Part shown: in pieces, positions 34,770 to 44,431 of the stretch | Numbering within the stretch: position 1 is the stretch's first letter | Layout of the letters: each line of letters opens with the position of its first letter | Origin: Bythopirellula sp041737835 | GTDB lineage: Bacteria > Planctomycetota > Planctomycetia > Pirellulales > Lacipirellulaceae | Reading direction: 5' to 3' (one strand) | Length of the DNA: 64,000 bases | Assembly (NCBI GenBank): GCA_041737835.1 | Contig: JBGSQY010000024.1 | Program-made: the position numbers and the translations under genes | Notes under the pieces: generated by a model | Seen by the model: the letters and a program-made list of their open reading frames with translations, nothing else | Told to the model about the DNA's origin: nothing | The model's database searches: none

Positions 34770-35397
34770 TGTTCGAGGATGCTATCAAGAGTTAATGATT
34801 AGCATCGAAACGGAATCTCTCAAAATGTCTCGACTCTGGATGCGTTGATATTTTGCAGCATTTACCCAACCCGTGTCGAATTTGTTGACACTTTTTGGGA
34901 TACCCGCAAAGATAAATTGTAGCGAACCAAGTCGTTTTGCCAGACTTGCTGACCGCCGATAACTGCTTTTCAAACAATGAGTTGCGTTCTGCAATCGTCG
35001 GGGGCCTGAAGCCGAGATTTTGAGAGTTTCTAGCCTCTGGCCCGCCAATTGCTTTGTTTCACGCCACGCCAGCAGGAATGTTGGAGAATGACGATTCTAG
35101 GGGCTGACGGCTTGAAGCGGGTTAGAGCAAGTTCAACGTCAAATCGACGGCTTCTTTTAGCTCCTAGGCACACTCAGGCCTTTACGGGTTGGGTGGCGGC
35201 TACAGACAATAAGAAATGACGTGAATTCGAGAGAAGGCGTCCTCAATCGTGAGGGCGGATTGTGGGGAACGTTACTTCCTAGCAAGACTTCCCAGTTCCT
35301 TAACAAGCATGCTTACAATGAATTGTGAGTAAATCACAAGCGACTCAGCAGGGATTCTGATGCTGATCAGCGGTAACGCTGAGGAGTCTTTTACAAC
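34770..35397. other. 628-bp gap between the two halves of the glycan locus
   Basis: No supported gene. Near its 3' end lies a 17-bp palindrome, TTGTGA-gtaaa-TCACAA (35323-35339), about 58 bp before the WecA-like gene. This gap probably carries the promoter for the second half of the locus. AGCATGCT (35307-35314) is a shorter palindrome nearby. Confidence 0.55.
35323..35339. promoter_or_regulatory. CRP/FNR-like palindromic operator candidate
   Basis: TTGTGAGTAAATCACAA is a perfect 6-bp inverted repeat around a 5-nt spacer. CRP sites have TGTGA-N6-TCACA, so the spacer here is one base short. It is a candidate operator for the downstream polysaccharide genes; the regulator is not in the window. 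Confidence 0.35.
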
Positions 35398-36915
35398 ATG
35401 TTTTACCTCTTAGCCGTTTGCTGTATCGCCGCGTTTGTGAGCTACACGATCACAAACTTTGTCGGCATCTTCGCCCCTCAGTGGGGATTGGTTGATCGTC
35501 CCGACGGGCATCACAAAAGTCACAAACGCGAAGTGGCCTTAGGTGGCGGCTTAGCAGTGTTTTTGGCTGCTGCCATCACCTTTGCTGTCGAATATTTTTC
35601 CTCTTCCCGGCTGCAAAAGTTGTTGGGCGAGAATGAATCCTTGTTGGGTGGCTTACTGCTCGCATGTGGTTGGATCGTGTTATTGGGACTGTGGGACGAC
35701 CGCTTCGGCATGAAGGGGCGCTATAAATTATTTGGACAATTTATAGCAACCTTAATCGTCATCGCCTCTGGACTGCAGATTCACACGATTGTCGTCTTCG
35801 ACTACAAGATATCACTGGGATACTTTTCGATACCTTTTACCGTGTTCTGGCTCCTCGGGGCAATTAATTCCTTGAATTTGCTCGACGGTATAGATGGGTT
35901 GGCCACGACCATCGGTATTATTCTCTGTGCCACGATTTCAATGATTGCGGTCTTTATGTCCCAACCAGCTGTGGCGGTTGTAGCAGCAGTTTTTGTGGGA
36001 AGTCTTCTCGGTTTTCTGCCTTTCAACTTTCCGCCCGCTCGGATGTTTTTAGGTGATGCTGGGAGCATGCTCATCGGCTTAGTGGTGGGTACCTTGGCGA
36101 TTGGCGGTTCGATGAAAGGACCGGCCACGGTCGCCATGGCCGCTCCACTAGCTATTTGGGCACTACCAATCTTCGATTCTGTAGCAGCGATTATTCGCCG
36201 CAAACTCTCAGGCCGTAGTATTTACGCCACGGATCGCGGGCATCTGCACCATCGTTTGATGGCGGTCTTCGGCAAGAACACTCGCGTTCTGGCCGTTGTA
36301 GCCGTGTGTTGCGCCATTACCTGTGCCGGGGCAATGATCAGCATTTTCATGAGGAACGATGTTATTGCCTTGCTTACGATCCTTTCCGTGCTGCTCATTC
36401 TGATTCTGACTCAAATGTTTGGTCACATTGAGTTGGTCATGGTGATCAGTCGTTTGAAGGGATTGCTCATGTCCATCTTCCGAGCCGGTGGTGCGCGGCA
36501 GTACGTTTTCCGGTTGCAAGGCTCGAGGGATTGGAACCTCATGTGGCAATCAGTGATCGAGTATGCCGAGAAACTGGATCTCATTGAAGTGAAACTCGAC
36601 GTGAACCTTGCGGCCTTGCAGGAAGGGTTTCATGCCTCGTGGCGTCGGCCGTGCCGTACGGAGAAGTCACAACGCTGGGGTGCGGAAGTCCCTTTGTTTT
36701 CGGGCGAGCACGTCATCGGCCGTTTGACAGTTTGCGGCAACAGGCCCATGGGCATGACTTCTTGCGAAACCATTAATCAGCTGATGGAGCTCCTTGAGCC
36801 GCTCGAAAATGAGATTGTAGCTCTGGCAGGAAACAATGCCGTTAAAGAATTGCCACAACCTTCGACGCCAGAAATACCCTCTGCTAAGGTCGCCTCTCAG
36901 GTTCCCGTGGCATGA
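35398..36915 (+). CDS. WecA/MraY-family undecaprenyl-phosphate sugar-1-phosphate transferase with C-terminal extension
   Basis: An integral membrane enzyme expected to start a lipid-linked glycan by moving a HexNAc-1-phosphate from a UDP-sugar to undecaprenyl phosphate. About ten hydrophobic segments occupy residues 1-340. Family motifs are W-D-D-R-F-G-M-K-G-R-Y-K-L, N-L-L-D-G-I-D-G-L-A, M-F-L-G-D-A-G-S and H-L-H-H-R-L (His box on the cytoplasmic side). Residues about 350-505 form a hydrophilic extension absent from the standard WecA; its L-I-E-V-K-L-D-V and E-V-P-L-F stretches suggest a soluble domain. At 505 aa it is well above the family's usual about 350-370. Start ATG at 35398; first gene of its transcription unit. 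Confidence 0.92.
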   Translation: MFYLLAVCCIAAFVSYTITNFVGIFAPQWGLVDRPDGHHKSHKREVALGGGLAVFLAAAITFAVEYFSSSRLQKLLGENESLLGGLLLACGWIVLLGLWDDRFGMKGRYKLFGQFIATLIVIASGLQIHTIVVFDYKISLGYFSIPFTVFWLLGAINSLNLLDGIDGLATTIGIILCATISMIAVFMSQPAVAVVAAVFVGSLLGFLPFNFPPARMFLGDAGSMLIGLVVGTLAIGGSMKGPATVAMAAPLAIWALPIFDSVAAIIRRKLSGRSIYATDRGHLHHRLMAVFGKNTRVLAVVAVCCAITCAGAMISIFMRNDVIALLTILSVLLILILTQMFGHIELVMVISRLKGLLMSIFRAGGARQYVFRLQGSRDWNLMWQSVIEYAEKLDLIEVKLDVNLAALQEGFHASWRRPCRTEKSQRWGAEVPLFSGEHVIGRLTVCGNRPMGMTSCETINQLMELLEPLENEIVALAGNNAVKELPQPSTPEIPSAKVASQVPVA

Positions 36916-37188
36916 GCTTTAGTTAAGCTTACAGGAATAGTTTCGTGGGAGGGATCCTGCCCCCCGGCTAACTCTTGGAAATGTGAATATCCTTCCTATT
37001 TCGAGTCCTCTTTATTGATCTCGTAAGAGAGAAGATATTCTGCCCCACCTCTAGACGTTCCTAATCAAAAAGCGGAAGTAGATCGCATCGCCCATCGTGC
37101 GTAGATGGGGGTATCTTGTGAGAATCCTGGTTTCCTCTATTTAACAGTCATTGCTTCCTTTATCACAATTCTTGAGCAGTAGATATCG

Positions 37189-38742
37189 ATGTCTTTTGAA
37201 CCTACTACTCCAACTGCAACCGCAGGCCCCAGCAAAAAGGTAACTAAACCTAGCAGGGCCGTATCGAGCGTGGCTTGGCTGGTCAGTGAAACATTGGTGG
37301 CAAGGGTTGTCGCTTTCGGCAGTCAGTTGCTGTTGGCCTATTTGTTGGTCCGCGAAGACTTTGGTCTATTCGCGATGACCAATATGGTGCGGGCGGTCGC
37401 CGAGCTAATCGCTTCACCTGGACTTCGGACCCTTTTGATTCAGCGTCATGCTGAGTATGACAAGCTCGCTGCTCCGGTTTTTTGGCTAAGTGCGCTACTA
37501 GGGCTGCTGGGGGCGGCGAGCGTCTGTGTGGTGACGTACTTCTGGTACCAAGGAGAAGAAAACGCTCTCGCAGCTAGAATGATCTATGTTGTAGCACTTT
37601 CGATTCCCTTACGTGCAGTTTGTGTCTTACCTGAGTCAGCATTACGCATCAGGATGCAGTTTGCACAAATCGCTATGTTAGGTGCATTAAATGTCGTTTT
37701 GACCTGTGTGATTTCGATCACGCTGGCCTACTACGGATTTGGTGCTATGAGCCTGGTAATTCCCTTCCCTATTGTGGCATTGATTCAGCTGGCAATTACC
37801 TGGTGGCTTGTGCGTCCGCAAATCGGTAGGAGATTTTCCATCGACGATTGTTGGGGGATACTTCATAGTTCACTTGTGCTATTCGCAAGTCGTGTGCTGA
37901 CCGTTCTCTCGGCAAACATCGATTATTTCTTCCTGCTCATGTTCCACGATAAGGTCGTTGTGGGTTTGTATTTTCTGGCATTTAATATCTCAACGCAAAC
38001 TTTGCGTTTGTTCTCCGAAAGCCTCGTGCAAGTCTTGATGCCCTCATTAGTTCACATTCCCGAGCAAGAACGTCGACTGGCAACGACAGTTCGCGCAACT
38101 CGAGCCATTTCGCTGGTCGTCATGCCTAGTTGTTTTCTTCTTGGGCTAATTGCCAAGGAATTTGTTGAGATCGGTTACCGGCCAGAGTATATTGATATGG
38201 TTCCTATTTTAGTGGTTCTGTGCTTAGGCATGGCTTTCCGTTGCGTTGGGGCGATCTCCAATGCGCTCCTCAATGCCCAGGGGAGATTTGGAACCGTTTT
38301 GACCTTTGATGTGTTGACGACCGCGATCTTTTCCGCCAGCGTTGGAGTGGCGGCTTGGCTAGGGAGCGCCGTAAGTGTGGCATTTGTCGTGAGTGCGAAT
38401 GTCATCATTCGTATGTTATTCCTGCAGCGGGCTGCATTGACCTACAACGGCGTTACCTATTTCCGAGCAGGAGTTATTTCATATCTTTTGCCTGTAGCGG
38501 TTGCCTTTGTGGCGTATCTCGCGGGCGTTAGCAGTGTCCAATGGCTTCAGGCAAATGTAGTTGTGAGCCCCTGGAGAGCTGCCGCAATCAAAATCGCGAG
38601 TTTTTCGGTGACCTACCTGTTGTTGGCGTTTTGGCTGATGAAGGATGACGTTCTGGCCTTGATATCACGAATCGCAAGTTTGTGGCCTAGAATTTTCATG
38701 GGACCCGATAGGAAGCTTGCCGACGGATCAACGCCACAGTAG
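37189..38742 (+). CDS. Oligosaccharide flippase (Wzx-like, MOP superfamily)
   Basis: A 517-aa polytopic protein with about 12-14 hydrophobic segments, consistent with a Wzx-type lipid-linked oligosaccharide flippase. The N-terminal part has the family start S-V-A-W-L-V-S-E and an E-D-F-G-L-F-A-M motif, as in the lipopolysaccharide biosynthesis protein/flippase family. It would move the undecaprenyl-linked repeat unit across the inner membrane. The 273-bp gap upstream holds no gene. Start ATG at 37189. Specificity cannot be inferred. Confidence 0.88.
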   Translation: MSFEPTTPTATAGPSKKVTKPSRAVSSVAWLVSETLVARVVAFGSQLLLAYLLVREDFGLFAMTNMVRAVAELIASPGLRTLLIQRHAEYDKLAAPVFWLSALLGLLGAASVCVVTYFWYQGEENALAARMIYVVALSIPLRAVCVLPESALRIRMQFAQIAMLGALNVVLTCVISITLAYYGFGAMSLVIPFPIVALIQLAITWWLVRPQIGRRFSIDDCWGILHSSLVLFASRVLTVLSANIDYFFLLMFHDKVVVGLYFLAFNISTQTLRLFSESLVQVLMPSLVHIPEQERRLATTVRATRAISLVVMPSCFLLGLIAKEFVEIGYRPEYIDMVPILVVLCLGMAFRCVGAISNALLNAQGRFGTVLTFDVLTTAIFSASVGVAAWLGSAVSVAFVVSANVIIRMLFLQRAALTYNGVTYFRAGVISYLLPVAVAFVAYLAGVSSVQWLQANVVVSPWRAAAIKIASFSVTYLLLAFWLMKDDVLALISRIASLWPRIFMGPDRKLADGSTPQ

Positions 38743-38769
38743 TTTCTGTTAAATCCGCGAATACCAACA

Positions 38770-39741
38770 ATGAAATATCTTTACGCTAACTTTACCGATT
38801 CGGCCATCAACTACGGAAATCTGATCATTGATTTCGCTACGAAGAGGTTATTGAAGAATCAGCTGCAATTGAAGTATGACGAATTCGATTGCCTCAACGG
38901 TGGGGGCCTGCCCCAAGGCGAGTATGATTTTGCAATCATCCCCGGTTGTACGTTGTTGACGGCAGGCCAATCTCAAGGTTTGCGTTCGCTATCTGAACTG
39001 AATATTCCTATTTATTGCTTAGCAGGAAATATTTGGGCGCCACAAAAGCCATACGGCTTTTTACTTCGGACTCGAGTTCTCCGCTTTCGTCAGCCACCAG
39101 AACCTGACTTAGGAATCGTGCGGTTGTGCTGTCAACCTGTTGGCTGTCGCGACCCATACACTTACGATCAGATCACTCGCGCTGGGATTCAAGCCATTTA
39201 CATGGGCTGTCCGACATTGTTGCTGCCCAACGACGGTACAGGCAACGATGGCTTTGTGCTGTTTAGCTTTGGCCGGCATCACTTACGAACACAGGTTCGC
39301 TATGGTCGCCAACTCTCTCACGACGCCAATGTGATTGGAATTTGTCATCAAAAAAATGACTATGACCGAATTCGGGCCGCGGGGTGGCGATTACCTTTGG
39401 TAGATTATCACGGCGACCTTGATATGTACCTGAGCTATTTCAAGCGTGCTTCTGTGGTCATCACAGGACGTTTGCATGGGGCTTTGCCTGCCCTCGCATA
39501 TGGGAAACGCGTATTTTACTTCGGTACCAACGACAGTAGGACCACGATTCTGGATGACCTAGGAGTGCCAATTCATCCTTATCGAGCAATCCCACATGGA
39601 GTAGCACTAGCTTCGAGTGCAATTAATGGGGGTGTCGTTGACTACTACAAGAAGAGTTGGCAGGGCATGTTAGATTTGATCTTGGAGCAATGCAGATCGT
39701 CACCGTCCTTTCAGAATGGTAGAGCGATAGAACATGCTTGA
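38770..39741 (+). CDS. Polysaccharide pyruvyl transferase family protein
   Basis: A 323-aa GT-B-like enzyme of the polysaccharide pyruvyl transferase family, adding pyruvate ketals from PEP to sugars. It begins Y-L-Y-A-N-F-T-D-S-A-I-N-Y-G-N, with a G-C-R-D-P-Y-T-Y middle motif and the conserved V-V-I-T-G-R-L-H-G-A-L-P-A-L-A-Y-G near residues 235-250. Start ATG at 38770, 27 bp after the flippase. Pyruvate would add negative charge to the polymer. Confidence 0.88.
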   Translation: MKYLYANFTDSAINYGNLIIDFATKRLLKNQLQLKYDEFDCLNGGGLPQGEYDFAIIPGCTLLTAGQSQGLRSLSELNIPIYCLAGNIWAPQKPYGFLLRTRVLRFRQPPEPDLGIVRLCCQPVGCRDPYTYDQITRAGIQAIYMGCPTLLLPNDGTGNDGFVLFSFGRHHLRTQVRYGRQLSHDANVIGICHQKNDYDRIRAAGWRLPLVDYHGDLDMYLSYFKRASVVITGRLHGALPALAYGKRVFYFGTNDSRTTILDDLGVPIHPYRAIPHGVALASSAINGGVVDYYKKSWQGMLDLILEQCRSSPSFQNGRAIEHA

Positions 39742-39826
39742 CTTTGCCACCTAGGTTAGATTTTTCACTAACTTCTTGGCAATTGATTGTCACAACTTAT
39801 AAAATTTTTGATTTCATCCATATCGA

Positions 39827-40768
39827 ATGTTTTTGCCTCCACAAACTGCCACGATATTAATTACCACCAAAGACCGTGCGGAACTCTTTTCGCGGGCTCT
39901 GGAGTCTGCACTGATTCAAACAGTCAAGTGCGAAATTGTTATCGTCGACGATGCATCTAGTGACAACACCTCGCAAGTTGCTCGGCAACTGTGTCCTCAC
40001 GCGATAATTCTGAAAAACCACTCGCCTGTGGGAATAATTGCTGCGAGAAACCAAGGTTTTGAAGTTGCAACTGGTGATGTTGTCTTCACTCTCGACGATG
40101 ATGCCACTTTCTCGGGCCCAGGTTTGGTCGCCAGCGTGCTGGCAGAGTTCGATAAACCTTATGTCGGTGCGGTGACGATTCCTTTGATCGACCACTTACC
40201 CGATGGAACGGTTCGACAACGTCTGCCTGTAGAACCTCAGTCCGATGACTTCTTATGTGTGCCAATATTTAGCGGAGGAGCCAATGCCATCCTCAAGCAG
40301 CTATTTTTCGATTGCGGCTCCTATTGCGGCACATTCCGCCAGGGCGAAGAACGGGGGCTTTCGCTCAAAATGTTAGAGTTGGGCAAGATCGTACGCGTCG
40401 CCAGCCAATATCATATCGACCATTATCCGCAGGCCAGAGCAGGGGATCGATCACGTATCATCTTTTGGTCTGCACGGAACTTTTATCAATTTGGATGGCG
40501 GTATGTACCTTTTCCTACGCTCATATCTTTTCTTGCGGTAACGTCGTTAAGACAAGTCAAAAATGGTATTGCAAAGGGTTGTCCTTTACAGCCAGTGGCT
40601 GCGGCGGGATGTGCTGTCGCTGATGCGTGGAAAGCGCGCGCCAGTCGTAGTCCGGTTTCGAACAATAGCTTCCGCGCATTTCACGAGCTTTCTAGGTTTT
40701 CAATGCTTCGCCTTTCGGAACTGACAGCAATTCTCGACTCTCACAACGTTCTCCTCGCAAGCTCCTGA
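39827..40768 (+). CDS. Glycosyltransferase family 2
   Basis: A 313-aa GT-A enzyme with the family motifs I-L-I-T-T-K-D-R-A, I-V-I-V-D-D-A-S-S-D-N-T, A-R-N-Q-G and T-L-D-D-D-A (metal-binding). The E-E-R-G-L-S-L-K segment follows the usual E-D/E-E acceptor-binding position. C-terminal about 70 residues are divergent. Start ATG at 39827; a distinct ribosome-binding site is not clear. Specificity unknown. Confidence 0.9.
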   Translation: MFLPPQTATILITTKDRAELFSRALESALIQTVKCEIVIVDDASSDNTSQVARQLCPHAIILKNHSPVGIIAARNQGFEVATGDVVFTLDDDATFSGPGLVASVLAEFDKPYVGAVTIPLIDHLPDGTVRQRLPVEPQSDDFLCVPIFSGGANAILKQLFFDCGSYCGTFRQGEERGLSLKMLELGKIVRVASQYHIDHYPQARAGDRSRIIFWSARNFYQFGWRYVPFPTLISFLAVTSLRQVKNGIAKGCPLQPVAAAGCAVADAWKARASRSPVSNNSFRAFHELSRFSMLRLSELTAILDSHNVLLASS

Positions 40769-40778
40769 GCATATCACT

Positions 40779-41933
40779 ATGGCAATCGAGAAGATTCGCC
40801 TGATTATTCAGCAACCATCGCTAGCGAAATATCGAGTACCTGTATTTCGTGAATTGGCGAAATACCCAGACATCGATCTCAAATTGCTTTATGGTGCGCG
40901 TCCCGATCTCCCCAACGTGGAACCTGACGGATTTGATGCCGAGCCAGTTTTCTTGTGGCAAAAGTCGCTTCGTGGTCAATATGTCTTCTGGCACTCAGCG
41001 CAGTGGAATTCTGCCTCGCTCAAAAACGCGGACGTGTTGATGTTGACTTGGAATCCTCGCTATTTGAGCCTTGTCCCAACCTTGCTGAAGGCTAAAGCGA
41101 TGGGGGTGCCTACGATCTTGTGGGGCCACGGGTATTCAAAAACCGAAAACTCGATGCGAAGTAAAGTGCGCAATTCAGTCGCAAGGTTGGCTACGGCACT
41201 TATGTTTTACAATCAAGCAGCGGCCAACTCCTATCTCAACGCTGGCTTTGATTCGCGATCAATTTTTGTTGCCCGCAACAGTTTGGACCAGGAGCCTATC
41301 CGGCAGGCGAAGATTTTTTGGGATAGTAATCCCGACAAACTCGATGCCTTCCGCCGTGAACAGAATTTGGGATCAGGTCCCAATATTTTGTTTGTTTCGA
41401 GACTTGAACAGGCAAATCGATTAGATTTATTGGTTGAAGCCGTCGTGTTCCTAGTCGATGAATTTCCAAAGTTGCAAGTGAATATTGTTGGCAAAGGAGC
41501 TGAAGAGCAAGCACGGCTTCTGGCACTGGCACATGATCGTGGTGTTTCTAACCGGCTTCACTTTGTTGGGCCAATATACGACGAGACCGCACTGGCACCT
41601 TGGTTTCTGGCCTCGAATGTCTTTTGTTATCCGGCGAATATAGGTTTAAGTATTTTGCATGCATTTGGTTATGGGCTACCGGTTGTGACAAGCAACGACA
41701 TAGGTAGTCAAAACCCCGAAATCGAAGCACTCAATCCTGGGGAAAATGGCTTGCTGTACGATCATCTCAATGCGAAATCGCTGGCGGATTCGCTCCGCAC
41801 CATTTTCTTGAACCATGAGTTGGCTCAGCGAATGTCTTTAGAAGCTGTGCGAACCGTCAACGAGGAATTTAGCCTGGAGAATATGGTGGCAGGAATGGCC
41901 GCAGCCGTACGTCACTGCGATGGGAGATCATAA
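40779..41933 (+). CDS. Glycosyltransferase family 4 (GT-B)
   Basis: A 384-aa GT-B glycosyltransferase. Features: W-G-H-G-Y-S-K in the N-terminal domain, I-F-V-A-R-N-S-L-D linker, I-L-F-V-S-R-L-E and G-L-S-I-L-H-A-F-G-Y-G-L-P-V-V-T in the donor-binding region. The usual E-x7-E is degenerate: the first Glu position appears replaced (L-S-I-L-H-A). It lies 10 bp after the GT2 gene. Donor unknown. Confidence 0.88.
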   Translation: MAIEKIRLIIQQPSLAKYRVPVFRELAKYPDIDLKLLYGARPDLPNVEPDGFDAEPVFLWQKSLRGQYVFWHSAQWNSASLKNADVLMLTWNPRYLSLVPTLLKAKAMGVPTILWGHGYSKTENSMRSKVRNSVARLATALMFYNQAAANSYLNAGFDSRSIFVARNSLDQEPIRQAKIFWDSNPDKLDAFRREQNLGSGPNILFVSRLEQANRLDLLVEAVVFLVDEFPKLQVNIVGKGAEEQARLLALAHDRGVSNRLHFVGPIYDETALAPWFLASNVFCYPANIGLSILHAFGYGLPVVTSNDIGSQNPEIEALNPGENGLLYDHLNAKSLADSLRTIFLNHELAQRMSLEAVRTVNEEFSLENMVAGMAAAVRHCDGRS

Positions 41934-42015
41934 ACTGCGCTGGCGATTGCGAGTGAAAGTATAATATTAATGTTCCGTGATTTTTCCGGTCTAACATCCT
42001 TGAATTGCAATTAAC

Positions 42016-42951
42016 ATGCTGCCAGATTTTTTTGTGGTCGGAGCTCAGAAAGCTGGCTCGACATATTTACTCGAATGCCTGAACGACCATCCGCAGATCT
42101 TCATGCCGGAGCAAGAAGTCGCTTTTTTTGAAGACTCGCTTTATGCAGAGGACCGGATCGAGGATTTTGAGAAGTACTTTGAAGCCGCTAAGCCCGGCCA
42201 AGTTCTTGGCGTGAAGCGGCCGAATCTTTTAGGGCATCCCGAGTGCCCAGAGCGTTTGCAGCGGCATATGCCCGACCTCAAAATCGTAGCGATCTTGCGA
42301 CATCCGATCGAGCGAGCCGTCTCTGGTTATTTTCACTATATGAAGACGGGACTACTGCCGATTGCACCTGTCGAGATTGGCATGCGAAGGATTTTGCGAG
42401 GTGAATATAAGGAGTTTCCACGTGCACAGGATGTTTTGGAATTTGGGCTTTATGGCAAACAGTTAAGGCACTACGAAGAGTACTTTCCAAGAAAGAATAT
42501 CTTGGTGATGTTGCTCGAAGATATGAAACTAGATGCGCAAGGCCAACTTGCTCAATTATATGCATTTCTTGGAGTGGCAACTGATTTCCATCCTGCTTCT
42601 TTCAATTCACGTCCCATGAAAGCGCCCTATTCTATTGCTAGACTGCGTTTATGGGATGTGATCGACCGACATACCCGTACTTGGTCACCCGATGGCAAAT
42701 ATTTTGTTCGGCAAGGTGGATTGTTTAAAACTCCACTTGTGGCTGCCAATAACCTGCTTGATCGTCTCATTTGGAGCAGGCTGTTCTCTGCCGAGCGTCC
42801 GCGATTGTCAGCCCAGTTGAAAGAGCAACTGATTGCCTATTACGCTCAAGACTCGAAATGTCTAGAGCAGTGGCAAGGGCAAAAGCTGACCGGTTGGAAC
42901 GATTTGACGGAATATGACCTTGAAAAGGTTCCTTCCAAGGAAATGCTTTAG
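42016..42951 (+). CDS. Sulfotransferase domain protein
   Basis: A 311-aa PAPS-dependent sulfotransferase. The 5'-phosphosulfate loop is F-F-V-V-G-A-Q-K-A-G-S-T at the N-terminus, and the 3'-phosphate motif is I-L-R-H-P-I-E-R-A-V-S-G-Y. The family resembles heparan-sulfate-type sulfotransferases. It would sulfate the glycan, giving it negative charge, in line with the pyruvyl transferase. Start ATG at 42016. Confidence 0.92.
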   Translation: MLPDFFVVGAQKAGSTYLLECLNDHPQIFMPEQEVAFFEDSLYAEDRIEDFEKYFEAAKPGQVLGVKRPNLLGHPECPERLQRHMPDLKIVAILRHPIERAVSGYFHYMKTGLLPIAPVEIGMRRILRGEYKEFPRAQDVLEFGLYGKQLRHYEEYFPRKNILVMLLEDMKLDAQGQLAQLYAFLGVATDFHPASFNSRPMKAPYSIARLRLWDVIDRHTRTWSPDGKYFVRQGGLFKTPLVAANNLLDRLIWSRLFSAERPRLSAQLKEQLIAYYAQDSKCLEQWQGQKLTGWNDLTEYDLEKVPSKEML

Positions 42952-43039
42952 TCCCGTTTGAGGTATAATCTACAAATACGTACTTGGGGCCTGTAGACGC
43001 CTTCGAAATTACTTACGTTTGACTTAGTATCTAATTCAT

Positions 43040-44365
43040 ATGATTAATTCGACAGTTGTTGCTCTGTTTAGCATCGCAACGGCACTTGTCTTTCTGATGC
43101 TCAAGCAAGGTCTATCGCGCAAGGTAGACTTGTTTAGCGCGCGCAACATGTATCTTGTCGGTTTTATAATTTACCAGCTCACCAGTCCTGCACTTGCGCT
43201 TCAATCAGAGAATTTTACATATTTTCGCGTTTACTTCCCCAGCGATACCGGCAAGCAGTTTCTGATGATGGCGGCAACATTTGTCGCGATCTTTCTTTTT
43301 AGCTATCAAAGAATAGGCTTAACTCCCTGGGCGGCAAGCAAACTCAAGTTCCCCCCACGTGAGACAAACGATTTTCTACTCTTGGGCCTAGCCGTATTTT
43401 TGATCGTCTTAGGCATGCTCTTAAGGTTTATGCCAATTCCCAATCTCGCTGCACCGAGCGCACAAGTGTCAATCGCGTTTGCTGCGATTTCTTCGGCGAT
43501 CAGTGGTTGGGTCTGGAGCAATCGAAGATCAAACATCCCTGTGGTGGTTTTGGCTGCTTTGATTGTTGCGGCTAGCTTAGTTATTGCTTTGACTGGGGTC
43601 TTTGGTCGCCGGCCTTTATTGGCCGTTGTGATGGGATTTGCTTGGGGAGTCTATCATCGACGAGCTCGTTTGATGAGTCCTGGTAAAATGATTCTTTATA
43701 TCTCCCCTTTCTTGGCCGCTGCTGCAATTGCCGTGGCTGCCTTCACAGCAGCACGAAGTCACGACTTTGGCGGACAATCTGAGGCCAAAGGAGCCATCAC
43801 TAAAATGATGGGTGCGAACATTAAAGAGGGCATGAAGAGTTTATTGGGGGGTCAGGCAACAGGATCGGCTTCCTTGTGGGCCGTTGAGCAATGGCCTGAT
43901 CGTTTTGAGCAACGGTACTTCTACAGTCTTAGGTATATGGCGATGTGGTATATCCCTCGCTTCATGTGGCCGGACAAGCCCGAACCCCTTGGAAACGACA
44001 TTGCCAAGCTCGCGGATGTCGATGGTGTGAATCAAGATGCAATTACTCTTCCACCGGGGGTGCTTGGTTATGCCAGGGCCGAAGGGGGATATTGGGCGGT
44101 CATTGTCTACGCCTTATTCTTTGGTCAGTTCTTGCGGTTTATCGATGAAATGGTACGGTTGAATCCCACAAATTCATTCATCATCTTGCCTGCGGCCGTG
44201 GCTACGGGACAAGCGTTCGGTTTGGCTCGCGGTTGCATTGCGGTCTTTACAGATCTAATTGTGCTCGGCTTCATTTCTACATATATAATTCTGTTCATAG
44301 CGGACCGTTTGTTCGGCAAAAAAATAGCTCAAGTGCAAATGAACCCTTGGCCGCAAATGCAATAA
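43040..44365 (+). CDS. Wzy-like oligosaccharide repeat-unit polymerase
   Basis: A 441-aa polytopic membrane protein with about 10-12 hydrophobic segments. The order, length and genomic position between transferases and flippase, together with a large loop (about residues 230-330) containing R-Y-F-Y-S-L-R-Y-M and W-Y-I-P-R-F-M-W-P-D-K-P, fit an O-antigen polymerase (Wzy/PF14296-like). Sequence conservation in this family is low, so the call rests on topology and context. Start ATG at 43040. Confidence 0.78.
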   Translation: MINSTVVALFSIATALVFLMLKQGLSRKVDLFSARNMYLVGFIIYQLTSPALALQSENFTYFRVYFPSDTGKQFLMMAATFVAIFLFSYQRIGLTPWAASKLKFPPRETNDFLLLGLAVFLIVLGMLLRFMPIPNLAAPSAQVSIAFAAISSAISGWVWSNRRSNIPVVVLAALIVAASLVIALTGVFGRRPLLAVVMGFAWGVYHRRARLMSPGKMILYISPFLAAAAIAVAAFTAARSHDFGGQSEAKGAITKMMGANIKEGMKSLLGGQATGSASLWAVEQWPDRFEQRYFYSLRYMAMWYIPRFMWPDKPEPLGNDIAKLADVDGVNQDAITLPPGVLGYARAEGGYWAVIVYALFFGQFLRFIDEMVRLNPTNSFIILPAAVATGQAFGLARGCIAVFTDLIVLGFISTYIILFIADRLFGKKIAQVQMNPWPQMQ

Positions 44366-44431
44366 GACGATTTCCGAGAGGGTTGCGCCGCAGTTCTATG
44401 TCATTCTTAGATAATATTCGCGGATAATTCT

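Noticed and set aside
34770..35397. ORF on the minus strand at 34785-35048
   Set aside because: No domain, no plausible start site, and no homology pattern; the gap looks noncoding.
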